Shown here: positions 27,107 through 36,887 of the stretch, piece by piece
Position numbering within the stretch: position 1 is the first letter of the stretch
How the letters are laid out: each line of letters starts with the position of its first letter
Assembly (NCBI GenBank): GCA_036788835.1
Contig: DAIQMR010000005.1
Span: 1 to 64,000, forward strand
Reading direction: 5' to 3'
Source of the DNA: JALCSJ01 sp036788835
GTDB lineage: Bacteria > Bacillota > Negativicutes > Acidaminococcales > Acidaminococcaceae
DNA: 64,000 nt
Translations under genes and position numbers: made by a program
Notes under the pieces: generated by a model
What the model was told of the DNA's origin: nothing
What the model saw: only the letters and a program-made list of their open reading frames with translations
Database searches by the model: none

Positions 27107-27676
27107 ATGGATAAGGATACTTTACGACAGGAAATAAAAACTAAAGTTGCAAAATTAGGCAACAGGGAAATGATCAAGGACAACAAGGCCATCAATAGCC
27201 ATATTTGTGTCAGCAGACTTTACCTGGAAGGTAAGATTATTATGGGTTATTTGGCTCAGGGCAAGGAAGTAAATGTTGACACTGCCTTGCAACAAGCCGT
27301 AAACAGTGATAAAATTGTTTGCGTGCCTCATGTTTTGGAAGAAAATGGGCAGATGGAAATCGTCCGTCTCACATCTTTGAAAAATTTAGGAAAAGATCGG
27401 TACGGCATAAGGGTGCCTCAGGCTCCTTATGAAGTTATTGACCCATCAGAGGTTGATTTAATCCTAGTGCCAGCCGTAGCATATACGGCCCAAGGCAATA
27501 GAATGGGCCGTGGGGCCGGTTATTATGACCGCTTTCTGCCACGATGTGCCAAGGCAGTGCCTATGGGCGTAGCCTTTGAAGCACAGGTAGTGGAAGAACT
27601 GCCGGTTAATGCTCATGACCAGAATGTCCGTTATCTGGTAACGGAAACCGGTCTGAGAGTTTGCAAGCAAAAATGA
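27107..27676 (+). CDS. 5-formyltetrahydrofolate cyclo-ligase
   Basis: 189 aa. It converts 5-formyl-THF to 5,10-methenyl-THF with ATP. The family-specific C-terminal block is present: LILVPAVAYTAQGNRMGRG followed by GYYDRFL, which binds ATP and folate. Length is normal. It begins 1 bp after the yajC stop and is inserted between yajC and secD, an unusual but harmless passenger in this operon. Confidence 0.92.
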   Translation: MDKDTLRQEIKTKVAKLGNREMIKDNKAINSHICVSRLYLEGKIIMGYLAQGKEVNVDTALQQAVNSDKIVCVPHVLEENGQMEIVRLTSLKNLGKDRYGIRVPQAPYEVIDPSEVDLILVPAVAYTAQGNRMGRGAGYYDRFLPRCAKAVPMGVAFEAQVVEELPVNAHDQNVRYLVTETGLRVCKQK

Positions 27677-27701
27677 AACAATTTGTTAGGAGGAGAAAAA
27701 C

Positions 27702-28940
27702 TTGAGATGGGATAATTTTTCCAAATTCCTTATTTCAGTAGTAGGTATAATTGCTGCTTTTGCCTTTTTAGTCAAGCCGCTGCTTTCTACTGTTAAACAG
27801 GGACTGGATTTACAAGGTGGTACCCACGTGGTCCTGCAGGCCGTGGAGACACCGGAAGCAAAAGTGGATGACGATGCCATGAACAGGTCGGTAAAGGTCA
27901 TTGAACGCCGTGTTAATGAACTGGGTTTAACCGAGCCTGTTATTCAGCGTCAGGGCAAGGATCGTATTATTGTGGAACTGCCCGGTGTTAAAGATCCGGA
28001 AAAGGCTATTGCCATGATGGGTCGTACTGCTTTATTGGAATTCAGGAATATGGAAGGTAAAACCGTTTTGACCGGTAAAGACCTGAAAGATTCCAAAGCG
28101 GCGGCACAGCAAAACGGTCAGCCGGTAGTTACCTTGGACTTTTCCGACGAAGGCGGCAAGAAATTTGCTGATTTGACCATGAAAAATGTAGGCAAGCAAA
28201 TTGCTATTTTATTGGATGGGGAGGTTTTAACTGCCCCCGTCGTTAATGAACCTATTACTGGTGGCAAGGCCCAGATTACCGGTTCTAAGACCATGGAAGA
28301 AGCTGAGCATCTGGCTATTTTGCTGAGAAGCGGTTCCTTGCCGGTTAAATTGGAAGTAATGGAGAACCGTACTGTTGGACCGACTTTGGGACAGGATTCC
28401 AAAGACAAGAGTGTTAAAGCTTTTGGTATTGGTCTGGCCGGCGTTTTCTTGTTCATGCTTTTATACTATAGGGCTGCAGGCTTTGTGGCTGATGTTGCTT
28501 TACTGTTGTATACATTGCTGCTTCTGGCGATTATGAGGGGCTTAAATGCTACCTTAACTTTGCCGGGCATTGCAGGTATTATTCTTTCCATAGGAATGGC
28601 AGTTGATGCCAACGTGTTGATTTTCGAAAGATTCAAAGAAGAAGTCTTGGCAGGCAGAACCATGCGCAGTGCCTTGGATGCCGGCTTCTCCAGAGCCTTT
28701 GTGACAATTTTCGACTCTAACGTCACAACCTTAATGGCTGCTGCTGTGCTGTTCTATTTAGGTACCGGTCCCATTAGGGGGTTTGCTATTACCTTGGCAT
28801 TAGGCGTCCTGGTCAGTATGTTTACTGCTATTACGATAACCAGGTTTATCCTGCGTTTCCTGATAACAAGCAATATCAGCAAGAACCCGGCTTTCTTAGG
28901 GGCTCGCGCTCCACGTCCTACTGAGGAGGTGGCCAAATGA
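27702..28940 (+). CDS. secD: Protein translocase subunit SecD
   Basis: 412 aa. TM1 (about 8-26) precedes the D1 motif GLDLQGGTHVVL. The periplasmic region contains VNELGLTEPVIQRQG and GKAQITGSKTMEEAEHLAILLRSGSLP. Five C-terminal helices (about 245-400) carry the RND-type signatures GMAVDANVLIFERFKEE and FDSNVTTLMAA. SecD with SecF uses the proton gradient to help pull exported proteins out of SecYEG. The start is TTG or an in-frame codon at 27702 after AGGAGGAG. It overlaps secF by 4 bp. Confidence 0.95.
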   Translation: MRWDNFSKFLISVVGIIAAFAFLVKPLLSTVKQGLDLQGGTHVVLQAVETPEAKVDDDAMNRSVKVIERRVNELGLTEPVIQRQGKDRIIVELPGVKDPEKAIAMMGRTALLEFRNMEGKTVLTGKDLKDSKAAAQQNGQPVVTLDFSDEGGKKFADLTMKNVGKQIAILLDGEVLTAPVVNEPITGGKAQITGSKTMEEAEHLAILLRSGSLPVKLEVMENRTVGPTLGQDSKDKSVKAFGIGLAGVFLFMLLYYRAAGFVADVALLLYTLLLLAIMRGLNATLTLPGIAGIILSIGMAVDANVLIFERFKEEVLAGRTMRSALDAGFSRAFVTIFDSNVTTLMAAAVLFYLGTGPIRGFAITLALGVLVSMFTAITITRFILRFLITSNISKNPAFLGARAPRPTEEVAK

Positions 28941-29851
28941 AAAGATTCGCTATAGTTAAACGGGCTAAGCTGTTTTGTTCCGTTAGTGCTATTTTCATCC
29001 TGATTGGTATTGGCTCCATGCTTTTCCGGGGTTTCAATCTGGGCATTGATTTTACCGGCGGCAGTATATTGGATCTGAAATTTGACAAGGCGGTAACTAC
29101 CTCTCAGGTACGTGATGTCTTGAAGGACCACAAGCTTGGTAATAGTATCATTCAGCTGGGCACTTCCGCCACAGATAAGACAGAAAGTCAGGCTGTGCTC
29201 ATTAGAACAGGCGTTATTGACGATGAGAACAGACGGGAAGTAATGACGGATTTAGGCTCCAAGCTAGGCACCTTTCAAACTCTGAGAGTGGAAAACGTAG
29301 GGGCTACCATAGGCGGTGAATTAGTTCGTCAGGCAGCTTTGGCCGTTGTCCTTTCCTGGATTTTGATGATTATTTATATTACCATTCGTTTTGAGTTCAA
29401 TTTTGCTATCGCAGCTATTATTGCTCTGATTATAGATGTTATGGTTACTTTGAGCACCTTTTCTTTACTCCAGCTGGAATTGGATTCTACATTTGTGGCA
29501 GCACTGCTTACAGTTGTAGGCTATTCTGTCAACGGAACTATCGTAATTTTCGATAGAATCAGAGAGAATCTTAAGACCCATAGGCGGAGCGAAAGTATCG
29601 GAGATATGGTAGACAACAGTATCTGGCAGTGCATGACTCGTTCAGTGTACACCGGCGGGACAACCCTATTTGCTGTTATAGCAATCTTCCTTTTTGGCGG
29701 AGAAACTATTCATAATTTCTCCTTTGCCATGTTGGTAGGCTTTACCAGCGGTTTCTACACGTCAACCTTTATTGCCGGTTCTTTGTGGATTTTCTTCAAA
29801 AACAGAGGCACAACCAAGGAAAAAGTTGTTGTTAAAGCTAAAAAAGCATAA
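28937..29851 (+). CDS. secF: Protein translocase subunit SecF
   Basis: 304 aa. The N-terminal helix is followed by FNLGIDFTGGSILDL (SecF signature). Five further helices include TVVGYSVNGTIVIFDRIRENL and the closing TFIAGSLWIF. It pairs with SecD; the ATGA overlap indicates coupled translation. It ends at the terminator at 29864-29900, closing the ruvC-to-secF run. Confidence 0.95.
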   Translation: MKRFAIVKRAKLFCSVSAIFILIGIGSMLFRGFNLGIDFTGGSILDLKFDKAVTTSQVRDVLKDHKLGNSIIQLGTSATDKTESQAVLIRTGVIDDENRREVMTDLGSKLGTFQTLRVENVGATIGGELVRQAALAVVLSWILMIIYITIRFEFNFAIAAIIALIIDVMVTLSTFSLLQLELDSTFVAALLTVVGYSVNGTIVIFDRIRENLKTHRRSESIGDMVDNSIWQCMTRSVYTGGTTLFAVIAIFLFGGETIHNFSFAMLVGFTSGFYTSTFIAGSLWIFFKNRGTTKEKVVVKAKKA

Positions 29852-29863
29852 AAAAACATGGAA

Positions 29864-29900
29864 GAGGCTTTACACTTTTTAGTGCAGAGCCTCTTTTTTT
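29864..29900 (+). terminator. Intrinsic terminator after secF
   Basis: AGAGGCT (29864-29870) pairs with AGCCTCT (29888-29894), with an inner CACT/AGTG stem, followed by a T7 run. Confidence 0.88.
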
Positions 29901-29940
29901 GTGGTATATTATTACTATCAGAGTGGAAGGATGTGATAAG

Positions 29941-30315
29941 ATGATTTACTTAATTTTGATGGGTTTGTTAAGTATCGGTGTGGCGCTTTTTGCTGTACAG
30001 AATTCCATGGCAGTAGAAATAAGTTTTATGTTTTGGACTTTTACCACTAGTTTAGTGTTGGTTATTTTGGGCTGTTTTGTGGCAGGCATTCTCTTAGGGG
30101 GATTATGGATATTAAAAATTAAAACAACAAATTATTTAAAGCGCAGAAAGAATAAAGAACATATTGAAACATTGGAAGGCAAGGTCAAAGAACTGGAAGA
30201 AAAACTTGGCATGCAAAGACACGTGGAACAGCAGAAAGTCGCTGGCCGCGACCCTGATGCAGAAAAAATTGTACAGGATATTATTAATGCCAATCAAAGA
30301 AAAAATGAGCGCTAG
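29941..30315 (+). CDS. LapA/DUF1049-like small membrane protein
   Basis: 124 aa. Two membrane helices (about 1-19 and 38-62) separated by a short loop (NSMAVEISFMFW) match the lipopolysaccharide-assembly-protein-A (DUF1049) domain. They are followed by a charged, coiled-coil-like tail (KEHIETLEGKVKELEEKL). The start at 29941 is chosen because GGAAGG precedes it; an in-frame ATG 14 codons earlier would place a polar leader before the helix and overlaps the likely leader region. It is 8 bp before recJ, so probably co-transcribed. Confidence 0.75.
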   Translation: MIYLILMGLLSIGVALFAVQNSMAVEISFMFWTFTTSLVLVILGCFVAGILLGGLWILKIKTTNYLKRRKNKEHIETLEGKVKELEEKLGMQRHVEQQKVAGRDPDAEKIVQDIINANQRKNER

Positions 30316-30323
30316 GAGAATAT

Positions 30324-32324
30324 ATGCATAAGAGAAAGATCTTACCTGCCCGGGAGGTTGCCCAAGACAGGCTGTCTGAGCTTTCCCAAAAACTAAAGGT
30401 TGCCCCTTTGGTTTTGGGAGTGCTTTTGGGCAGGGGCATGACCGAAGAGGCACAAATAAAAGAATTTTTATATGGCAGTAAGACTCCTTATTATGACCCC
30501 TTTTTGTTAGAGGATATGTCCCGGGCTACCGAGAGAATTCTACAGGCTCTGCGGCTAAAGGAAACTATAACTGTTTATGGGGATTATGATGTGGACGGCA
30601 TTACTGCCAGTTCTATTTTATATTTGTTCTTAAAGGCTCAGGGAGCCAATGTGAATGTCTACATTCCCAGACGTGACAGTGAAGGGTACGGACTGAATAC
30701 TCCTGCCCTAGAAACCTTGGCCCAACAGGGAACAACCTTGGTTATAACCGTGGATTCCGGTATTAGCGGCGCCTTGGAAGTGGCTAATAAACCATCTTCT
30801 ATGGATATAATAATAACAGACCATCACATGCCTCCCGGGGAATTGCCTAAGGCTTTTGCTGTGATAAATCCTCATAGGCTTGATGATAAATATCCCTTTA
30901 AAGATTTAGCAGGGGTAGGGGTTTCTTTTAAGCTTTGTCAGGCCCTGTATCAGAAGTGTACCCGCAGCCGGGAAGTTTGGCTGGAACATTTGGATTTAGT
31001 CGCTTTGGGAACAATTGCGGATATGGTGCCGCTGGCGGGTGAAAATCGGGAATTGGTCAAGGCGGGGCTGAAAGCTATGTCTGAAACTAAGAACAAAGGC
31101 ATCGCTGCCTTAATCGAAACAGCGGGAATGCTGGGAAAACCAATTACAGGCGGTACGGTAGGGTTTACCCTTGCTCCTAGGTTAAATGCGGTCGGACGTT
31201 TGGATGATGCCATGGACGGGGTGAAGCTATTAACCGGCGATGATGAAAGCCAGGCTGCCGATCTGGCCAAGAAGCTCAATGAAGAAAATATTATCAGACA
31301 GGGTATAAGCCAAAAAATCTTTGAGGAAGCAGATGCTATGCTTCAGCAGGAACCCCAGCAACAATGGGGTATAGTGCTCTTCAAGGAGGATTGGCATCCG
31401 GGGGTTATTGGCATTGCTGCTTCCCGTTTAGTGGAAAAATATGACTTGCCTGTTATTCTTTTGACTAAAGACGGAGACAAAGCCAAAGGTTCCTGCCGTA
31501 GTATTCCGCCTTTGAATTTATATGAGGCCCTGGAAGGCTGCAAAGAGTATTTGCTCCAGTTTGGGGGGCATAAGCAGGCAGCAGGATTAACCTTGAATAT
31601 TACCAATATTGATACATTCAGGGAGGCTTTCCGGCAACAGGTGAAAACTATGCTGAATGGTCAAAAATATATACCTGCCATTAGACCGGATTATTATTTT
31701 CCCCAGGATGAAGAAATAACTCCCCGGGCGGTGCATGATTTGGCCTTGCTGGAGCCTTGCGGTATGGGCAATCCTTCCGCAGTTTTTGCTTTCGCCGGGG
31801 GAAAGATATTGAATACAACAGTTATTGGCAGGGAACACGAACATTTGCGCCTGAACATTGCCAATGGTGCCTACCGGTATATAGGTCTTTTGTGGCATGA
31901 AGGACCAAATGCCCCAAGCTTTTATACAGGGGAGGAAGGTGTTTGGGCTTTTGCTCCCAGACTGAATTATTTTCAAGGGACAGAGTCAGTGAACCTGCAG
32001 ATTATGGCTTTTAACCCAAAAAGTATTTTACAAAAGGATGAAAAAACTGTAGTATATTTAAGTAATATATCTGAACAGGGTTTACGCTGCTGCTATAAGT
32101 ATTTGAGGAATAGGATAGGGATAAAAGGTGTAAAAGAGTCGGATGTTGTAGGCATGGTTTTGCCGGAAGGCTCTATTATCAGTGAAGACGTTTTACATAT
32201 TTTTAGTGAACTTGGTTTTATTGCTATTGCTAATGGACTGATTACTTTGGCTTCAACCCAACGTAATCCTTTAACCAATTCTGCTACCTATAATAGATTG
32301 CAGCAAGAAGCCCGGAGCAAATGA
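30324..32324 (+). CDS. recJ: Single-stranded-DNA-specific exonuclease RecJ
   Basis: 666 aa. A DHH phosphoesterase core: VYGDYDVDGI with D87/D89/D91, D143 in TVDSG, and the DHH triad at 165-167 (IITDHH). The DHHA1 domain (about 350-450) has LQFGGHKQAAGLTL. OB-fold and further C-terminal regions follow; the last ~90 residues are an extra domain seen in many Firmicute RecJ proteins. It degrades ssDNA 5' to 3' in recombination and mismatch repair. The GGAG ribosome binding site lies 6 bp before the ATG. Confidence 0.94.
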   Translation: MHKRKILPAREVAQDRLSELSQKLKVAPLVLGVLLGRGMTEEAQIKEFLYGSKTPYYDPFLLEDMSRATERILQALRLKETITVYGDYDVDGITASSILYLFLKAQGANVNVYIPRRDSEGYGLNTPALETLAQQGTTLVITVDSGISGALEVANKPSSMDIIITDHHMPPGELPKAFAVINPHRLDDKYPFKDLAGVGVSFKLCQALYQKCTRSREVWLEHLDLVALGTIADMVPLAGENRELVKAGLKAMSETKNKGIAALIETAGMLGKPITGGTVGFTLAPRLNAVGRLDDAMDGVKLLTGDDESQAADLAKKLNEENIIRQGISQKIFEEADAMLQQEPQQQWGIVLFKEDWHPGVIGIAASRLVEKYDLPVILLTKDGDKAKGSCRSIPPLNLYEALEGCKEYLLQFGGHKQAAGLTLNITNIDTFREAFRQQVKTMLNGQKYIPAIRPDYYFPQDEEITPRAVHDLALLEPCGMGNPSAVFAFAGGKILNTTVIGREHEHLRLNIANGAYRYIGLLWHEGPNAPSFYTGEEGVWAFAPRLNYFQGTESVNLQIMAFNPKSILQKDEKTVVYLSNISEQGLRCCYKYLRNRIGIKGVKESDVVGMVLPEGSIISEDVLHIFSELGFIAIANGLITLASTQRNPLTNSATYNRLQQEARSK

Positions 32325-32342
32325 TAAGGAAAGGAGGATCCT

Positions 32343-34583
32343 ATGGAACTGTTAGATGATAAGGTATTAAGCGTAGAAGAGTTTTTTGCCCTTATTTCCC
32401 AGTATTTAACAACCAGACAAGTACAGTTTGTCCGGGAAGCTTATAACTTCGCGGCAGAAGTTCACGCTGACCAAAAAAGAGTTTCCGGGGATCCTTATAT
32501 TATTCATCCTTTAGGTGTAGCCGGCATCCTCGCCCAATTAAAAATGGACGAAATAACTTTGGCAGCGGCTTTTCTCCATGACGTGGTGGAAGACACCAAT
32601 GTCTCTCTGCATGATATAGAGGAAATTTTTGGCAAGGAAGTAGCAAGCCTGGTAGACGGGGTAACAAAGTTAGGCAAGATAGAATATATTTCCAAGGAAG
32701 AACAGCAGGTAGAAAATTATCGTAAGATGTTTTTGGCCATGGCCAAGGATATCAGAGTTGTATTGATTAAGCTGGCAGACAGACTTCACAATATGCGTAC
32801 AATGAAGTATATGCCGTTGAATAAACAAAAACGTATTTCCAGCGAAACCTTGGAGATTTATGCTCCTTTGGCTCACCGCCTGGGTATTTATGCCATTAAG
32901 TGGGAACTGGAAGATTTGGCTTTCCGCTATATGGAACCCCAGCACTATTATGAATTGGTGGAGCAGGTGAAGGTCCGCAGAAAAGAAAGAGAAGCCATGG
33001 TCCAGTCTGCTATGGCAGAGCTGAAACGTCATATTGATGTGGCAGGCATTCACTGTGAAATTGAGGGAAGACCAAAAAGCTTTTATAGCATTCACAAGAA
33101 AATGCAGCGTGACCATAAGGGCATTAATGAAATCTATGATTTATTGGCTGTCAGGGTATTAGTTGATACAGTCCAAGATTGTTACGGGGTTCTGGGCATT
33201 GTTCATGGTATGTGGCGTCCTATTCCCGGTAGATTCAAGGATTATATTGCCGTGCCTAAATCCAATATGTATCAGTCCCTTCACACTACGGTAATTTCTT
33301 CCAACGGTCAGCCTTTGGAAATACAGATAAGAACTTTTGAGATGCATAGAATTTCCGAATATGGTGTTGCTGCTCACTGGCGATATAAAGAATCTGCCAA
33401 GGGAGCTTCCTCCCATGGGGTTTCCAGTTCGGCCAAAGACATGGACGCCAAGATGAGCTGGCTCCGTCAGCTTTTGGAATGGCATAATGATATGCATGAC
33501 CCCAATGAATTTGTCAACACGGTCAAAATGGATGTTTTCTCCGATGAAGTATTCGTTTTTACTCCCCGTGGTGATGTTATAGATTTGCCCATGGGCAGTT
33601 GTCCCATTGACTTTGCTTACCGTATTCATACGGGAGTAGGCAATAGCTGTGTGGGGGCAAAGGTCAACGGCAAGATGGTGCCGCTGGATTATAAGCTGTC
33701 CAATGGTGATATTGTAGAGGTTGTTACTACCAAGCAATCCAATGGACCAAGTCGTGACTGGATTAATGTGGTAGGTTCCAACGAAACAAAAAATAAGATT
33801 CGTCAGTGGTTCAAGAAAGAACGCCGGGAAGAGAATATTGTTAAAGGCCGGGAACTTCTGGAACGTGAATGCAAGCGTCTTGGTTATGACAGCAAGGCAC
33901 TCCTCACTCCCGAAAACATTAAAGAAGTCTCTTCCAGGCTTCATCTGGACGGCAGCGAAGAAAACCTAATGGCTGGCTTAGGCTACGGCGGTGTGCTGAT
34001 TAACACCGTTATGGTTAAGTTCATAGATATTTATAAAAAAGCTCAACAGAATAATACTACGAAAAATCTTTCCCAACTGTTAGCTCAGTTAAAGCCTAGG
34101 ACAAGTAAGGCTAATAAAGCAAGTCATGGTATTTTGGTTAAAGGGGAATCGGGCATTATGGTTAAACTGGCCAGATGCTGCAACCCTATCCCCGGTGATC
34201 CCATTGTCGGTTATATTACAAGAGGACATGGTGTATCTGTCCACAGAGCGGACTGTCCCAATGTCTTATCCAGTAATGAAGAAGCAGACAGAATGATTGA
34301 GGTAGCCTGGGATATTGCCGGTGATGCTGTTTATAAAGTAGTCCTGGAAATTACTGCCGTAGACCAACCTGGTGTTATGGCCAATATTATGACCGTAGCC
34401 AGCGAAACGAAGGTAAACATTAATTCTTTAAATGCCCGCAGTGACAGTAATAAGACTGCTTATATTAAAATAGGATTAGATATTAATGGCACGGAGCAAT
34501 TGGATTATGTGGTGGGCAGAATTAGACGTATCAAGGGTGTTTATAAAGTAGAGAGACTAATATCGGGAGTTTCTTCTTTGTGA
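32343..34583 (+). CDS. Bifunctional (p)ppGpp synthetase/hydrolase (Rel/SpoT family)
   Basis: 746 aa stringent-response enzyme. The hydrolase domain is intact: H55 (IIHPLG), HD at 79-80 (FLHDVVEDT), followed by the synthetase domain (about 235-345, GRPKSFYSIHKKM and EIQIRTFEMH). The TGS domain lies at about 400-455 (VFTPRGDVIDLP), then a zinc-finger-like segment (LARCCNPIPGDPI) and an ACT domain (about 670-740). It makes and degrades the alarmone. The AAAGGAGG site is excellent. Upstream of dtd, a common Firmicute pairing. Confidence 0.95.
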   Translation: MELLDDKVLSVEEFFALISQYLTTRQVQFVREAYNFAAEVHADQKRVSGDPYIIHPLGVAGILAQLKMDEITLAAAFLHDVVEDTNVSLHDIEEIFGKEVASLVDGVTKLGKIEYISKEEQQVENYRKMFLAMAKDIRVVLIKLADRLHNMRTMKYMPLNKQKRISSETLEIYAPLAHRLGIYAIKWELEDLAFRYMEPQHYYELVEQVKVRRKEREAMVQSAMAELKRHIDVAGIHCEIEGRPKSFYSIHKKMQRDHKGINEIYDLLAVRVLVDTVQDCYGVLGIVHGMWRPIPGRFKDYIAVPKSNMYQSLHTTVISSNGQPLEIQIRTFEMHRISEYGVAAHWRYKESAKGASSHGVSSSAKDMDAKMSWLRQLLEWHNDMHDPNEFVNTVKMDVFSDEVFVFTPRGDVIDLPMGSCPIDFAYRIHTGVGNSCVGAKVNGKMVPLDYKLSNGDIVEVVTTKQSNGPSRDWINVVGSNETKNKIRQWFKKERREENIVKGRELLERECKRLGYDSKALLTPENIKEVSSRLHLDGSEENLMAGLGYGGVLINTVMVKFIDIYKKAQQNNTTKNLSQLLAQLKPRTSKANKASHGILVKGESGIMVKLARCCNPIPGDPIVGYITRGHGVSVHRADCPNVLSSNEEADRMIEVAWDIAGDAVYKVVLEITAVDQPGVMANIMTVASETKVNINSLNARSDSNKTAYIKIGLDINGTEQLDYVVGRIRRIKGVYKVERLISGVSSL

Positions 34584-34591
34584 GGTGAGCT

Positions 34592-35041
34592 ATGCGCGCA
34601 GTTGTCCAAAGAGTACTAAAAGCAGGAGTTACAGTGGCAGGCGAAGAAGTAGGAGCTATTGGCAAGGGCTATATGGTTCTCCTGGGTGTGGAAGAAAATG
34701 ATACAGGGGAAGATGCAGAATATATAGCAGAAAAGCTGGTAGGCTTGCGTGTCTTTGAAGACCAAGAGGAAAAGATGAACCTTTCTCTTTTGGATGTAGG
34801 CGGCAGCATGCTCATAGTTTCCCAATTCACTCTTTTGGGGGATTGCAGGAAGGGCAGACGTCCTTCTTTTGTCCATGCTGCAGCTCCGGATAAAGCGGAG
34901 AACCTTTATAAACAGGTTGTGGATGTGGTTAAGTCCAGAGGCATTAACGTTGCCACCGGCAGGTTTCGTACCCACATGGAAGTGAGCCTGGTTAATGATG
35001 GACCTGTCACTATGTTAATTGATAGTAGAAAAGATTTTTAG
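34592..35041 (+). CDS. dtd: D-aminoacyl-tRNA deacylase
   Basis: 149 aa. It removes D-amino acids (and glycine from tRNA(Ala)) from charged tRNAs. Chirality-proofreading motifs are present: SQFTL at 77-81 and the Gly-cisPro motif GPVT at 137-140. The N-terminal MRAVVQRV is the family start. It lies 8 bp after rel and 9 bp before the MBL gene. Confidence 0.96.
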   Translation: MRAVVQRVLKAGVTVAGEEVGAIGKGYMVLLGVEENDTGEDAEYIAEKLVGLRVFEDQEEKMNLSLLDVGGSMLIVSQFTLLGDCRKGRRPSFVHAAAPDKAENLYKQVVDVVKSRGINVATGRFRTHMEVSLVNDGPVTMLIDSRKDF

Positions 35042-35050
35042 GAGGAAAAG

Positions 35051-35674
35051 ATGAAAATATTGCAGATGGTAGTTGGACCCATAGAAACAAACTGCTACAT
35101 CGCGGTTAACGAAAAAACCAAGGAGGCAGTAGTTATTGACCCGGGTGACGAAGGTACTCGTATTGTTGATGAAATAAAGAAAGCCGGTTTAAAAGTGCAG
35201 GGAATTTTTCTTACCCATGGTCACAGTGACCATATTTCCGGACTGGAAGAAGTGGAAACAGCTACCGGGGCAAAAATCTATATGAGCAAAGAAGATGCGC
35301 CCCGGCTGGGCAACAGACAAAGTGCTTTTTCCTATGCCAATAAAGAGAAGGATAAGCTTATCACGGCACCTAACGAATTTTTTACCGATGGGGAAGAATT
35401 GACTGTGGCAGGCTTGAAATTTAAAATTTTCGCTACGCCCGGTCATACAGTGGGCGGTGTTTGCATTCAATGCGAAGACATTGTTTTTTGCGGGGACACG
35501 GTTTTTGCTGAATCAATCGGCAGGACGGATTTGCCCGGTGGTTCCTATGAAGATATTTTGCAATCCATTAAAGAAAAAATCTTGCCCTTGGATGATAAGG
35601 TAAAACTTTTACCTGGTCATGGACCGGCAACAACAGTTGGATGGGAGAGACGCAGGAATCCGTTCCTGCAGTAG
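35051..35674 (+). CDS. MBL-fold metallo-hydrolase (glyoxalase II-like)
   Basis: 207 aa. The metal motif THGHSDH is complete (H56, H58, D60, H61), with further ligands in TPGHTVGG, FCGDTVF and LPGHGPATT. The N-terminal QMVVGPIETNCYI is typical of the YcbL/glyoxalase-II-like branch. Family members hydrolyse thioesters such as S-lactoylglutathione, but short bacterial members have varied substrates, so only the class is assigned. In the rel-dtd run, 3 bp before the permease gene. Confidence 0.85.
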   Translation: MKILQMVVGPIETNCYIAVNEKTKEAVVIDPGDEGTRIVDEIKKAGLKVQGIFLTHGHSDHISGLEEVETATGAKIYMSKEDAPRLGNRQSAFSYANKEKDKLITAPNEFFTDGEELTVAGLKFKIFATPGHTVGGVCIQCEDIVFCGDTVFAESIGRTDLPGGSYEDILQSIKEKILPLDDKVKLLPGHGPATTVGWERRRNPFLQ

Positions 35675-35677
35675 ACT

Positions 35678-36724
35678 ATGGCTAATAATCTTGCAGTAGT
35701 GAAAAAGAGCATGCTGGTAAAAATCGGGTTGTCTGCCCTGGTTTTATTTATTGTTTATATGGTAGCAGATTTTTTGCTGCCTGTTTTACTGGGCATTGCC
35801 TTAAGTTTTGTCCTTTATCCCATAGAGAATTTTTTCCGTAAATTAACCATAAAAGGTCATGCTATACCGCGCATTATGGCAATTCTTTTGTCATTTCTGG
35901 TGTTTGGTGTGGCAGTATATTTTATTATTGTCTGGTTAATGATTCCTCTCTTTAAAGAATTGAACCGCCTGATTATTGCCATGCCGGGACTTTCTCAGGC
36001 CAGCAGCGCGAGTATTAATGCCCTTTTTAAAGCGCAAACCAATGATAAGCTGCCTTCCTCTATCCAGGGTATTATTGATCAGGCTTTGAGTATGGTAGCG
36101 ACGTATGTTATGGGAGTGACTAGGGATTTAGTAAGTTCTACTATCAAGGTAGCCCGGAGTCTTTTGGGTCTTTTTATCGTGCCTTTCCTGTCTTTTTATT
36201 TTCTGAAAGATTGGTGGACACTAAAGGAAATGATTGTAGATATATTCCCTAAGAGAAACCAGCCCATGGTACAAAATATCTTGAAAGATATTGGCAGGCT
36301 GATGTGTGCCTATGTGGCAGGCATGTTCAAGCTGTGCATGGTGGCAGGCATTTGTCTTACGGCGGTAACTTATTCCCTGGGAGTGGAATATCCTCTGATT
36401 TTGGGATCCATTGCCGTTATTGTAGAAACTATTCCCCTCATTGGACCTGTTATTGGTTCTATTCCGGCTGTATTCATTGCCTATAGCCAATCTCCGTCTT
36501 TGGCTGTTAAAGTAGCGATTTTTTATCTGATTTATTATCAACTGGATTCGCAAGTGATAATGCCTCATATTATGGGACAGTCTGTTACTTTACATCCTGT
36601 GGTTATTATCTTGGGAGTATTGGCCGGAGGTAAGATTTTCGGGGTCATGGGTGTTATATTCGCGGTTCCGGCTGTTATTGTCTGCAAAGTACTGTATGCC
36701 TATTTGTGGCACCAGGATGAATAA
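35678..36724 (+). CDS. AI-2E family transporter (PerM-like)
   Basis: 348 aa with about eight membrane helices. Family features are the N-terminal helix pair (VADFLLPVLLGIALSFVLYP), a soluble region at about 105-160, and the conserved C-terminal block YYQLDSQVIMPHIMGQSVTLHP followed by LGVLAGGKIFGVMG. Named after E. coli TqsA, but substrates vary (some members are Na+/H+ antiporters), so substrate is left open. Last gene of the recJ-to-permease run, closed by a strong terminator. Confidence 0.85.
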   Translation: MANNLAVVKKSMLVKIGLSALVLFIVYMVADFLLPVLLGIALSFVLYPIENFFRKLTIKGHAIPRIMAILLSFLVFGVAVYFIIVWLMIPLFKELNRLIIAMPGLSQASSASINALFKAQTNDKLPSSIQGIIDQALSMVATYVMGVTRDLVSSTIKVARSLLGLFIVPFLSFYFLKDWWTLKEMIVDIFPKRNQPMVQNILKDIGRLMCAYVAGMFKLCMVAGICLTAVTYSLGVEYPLILGSIAVIVETIPLIGPVIGSIPAVFIAYSQSPSLAVKVAIFYLIYYQLDSQVIMPHIMGQSVTLHPVVIILGVLAGGKIFGVMGVIFAVPAVIVCKVLYAYLWHQDE

Positions 36725-36727
36725 ATT

Positions 36728-36787
36728 GAGGTTGGGTACTAAAAAAGGGAGAGCGACATCCCGTTTTTAGTGCCCAACCTCCTTTTT
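36728..36787 (+). terminator. Intrinsic terminator after the AI-2E-type permease gene
   Basis: A long, nearly perfect hairpin: GAGGTTGGGTACTAAAAA pairs with TTTTTAGTGCCCAACCTC (one wobble/mismatch), followed by CTTTTT. Confidence 0.9.
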
Positions 36788-36808
36788 AGAATTTAAAGGC
36801 ATATTAAC

Positions 36809-36838
36809 TTGAAGAATACTGGCTACTTGTGGTAAAAT
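36809..36838 (+). promoter_or_regulatory. Promoter of hisS-aspS
   Basis: TTGAAG (36809-36814), an 18-bp spacer and the extended -10 TGGTAAAAT (-10 at 36833-36838) lie 49 bp upstream of the hisS ATG. No T-box leader fits in the remaining space. Confidence 0.55.
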
Positions 36839-36887
36839 AACTAGGTTAAACATATTTGAAGTGATTATGATTTTTGGAGGGAGAAAG

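Noticed and set aside
36788..36887. T-box leader for hisS-aspS
   Set aside because: The region is too short once the upstream terminator and the promoter at 36809-36838 are accounted for.
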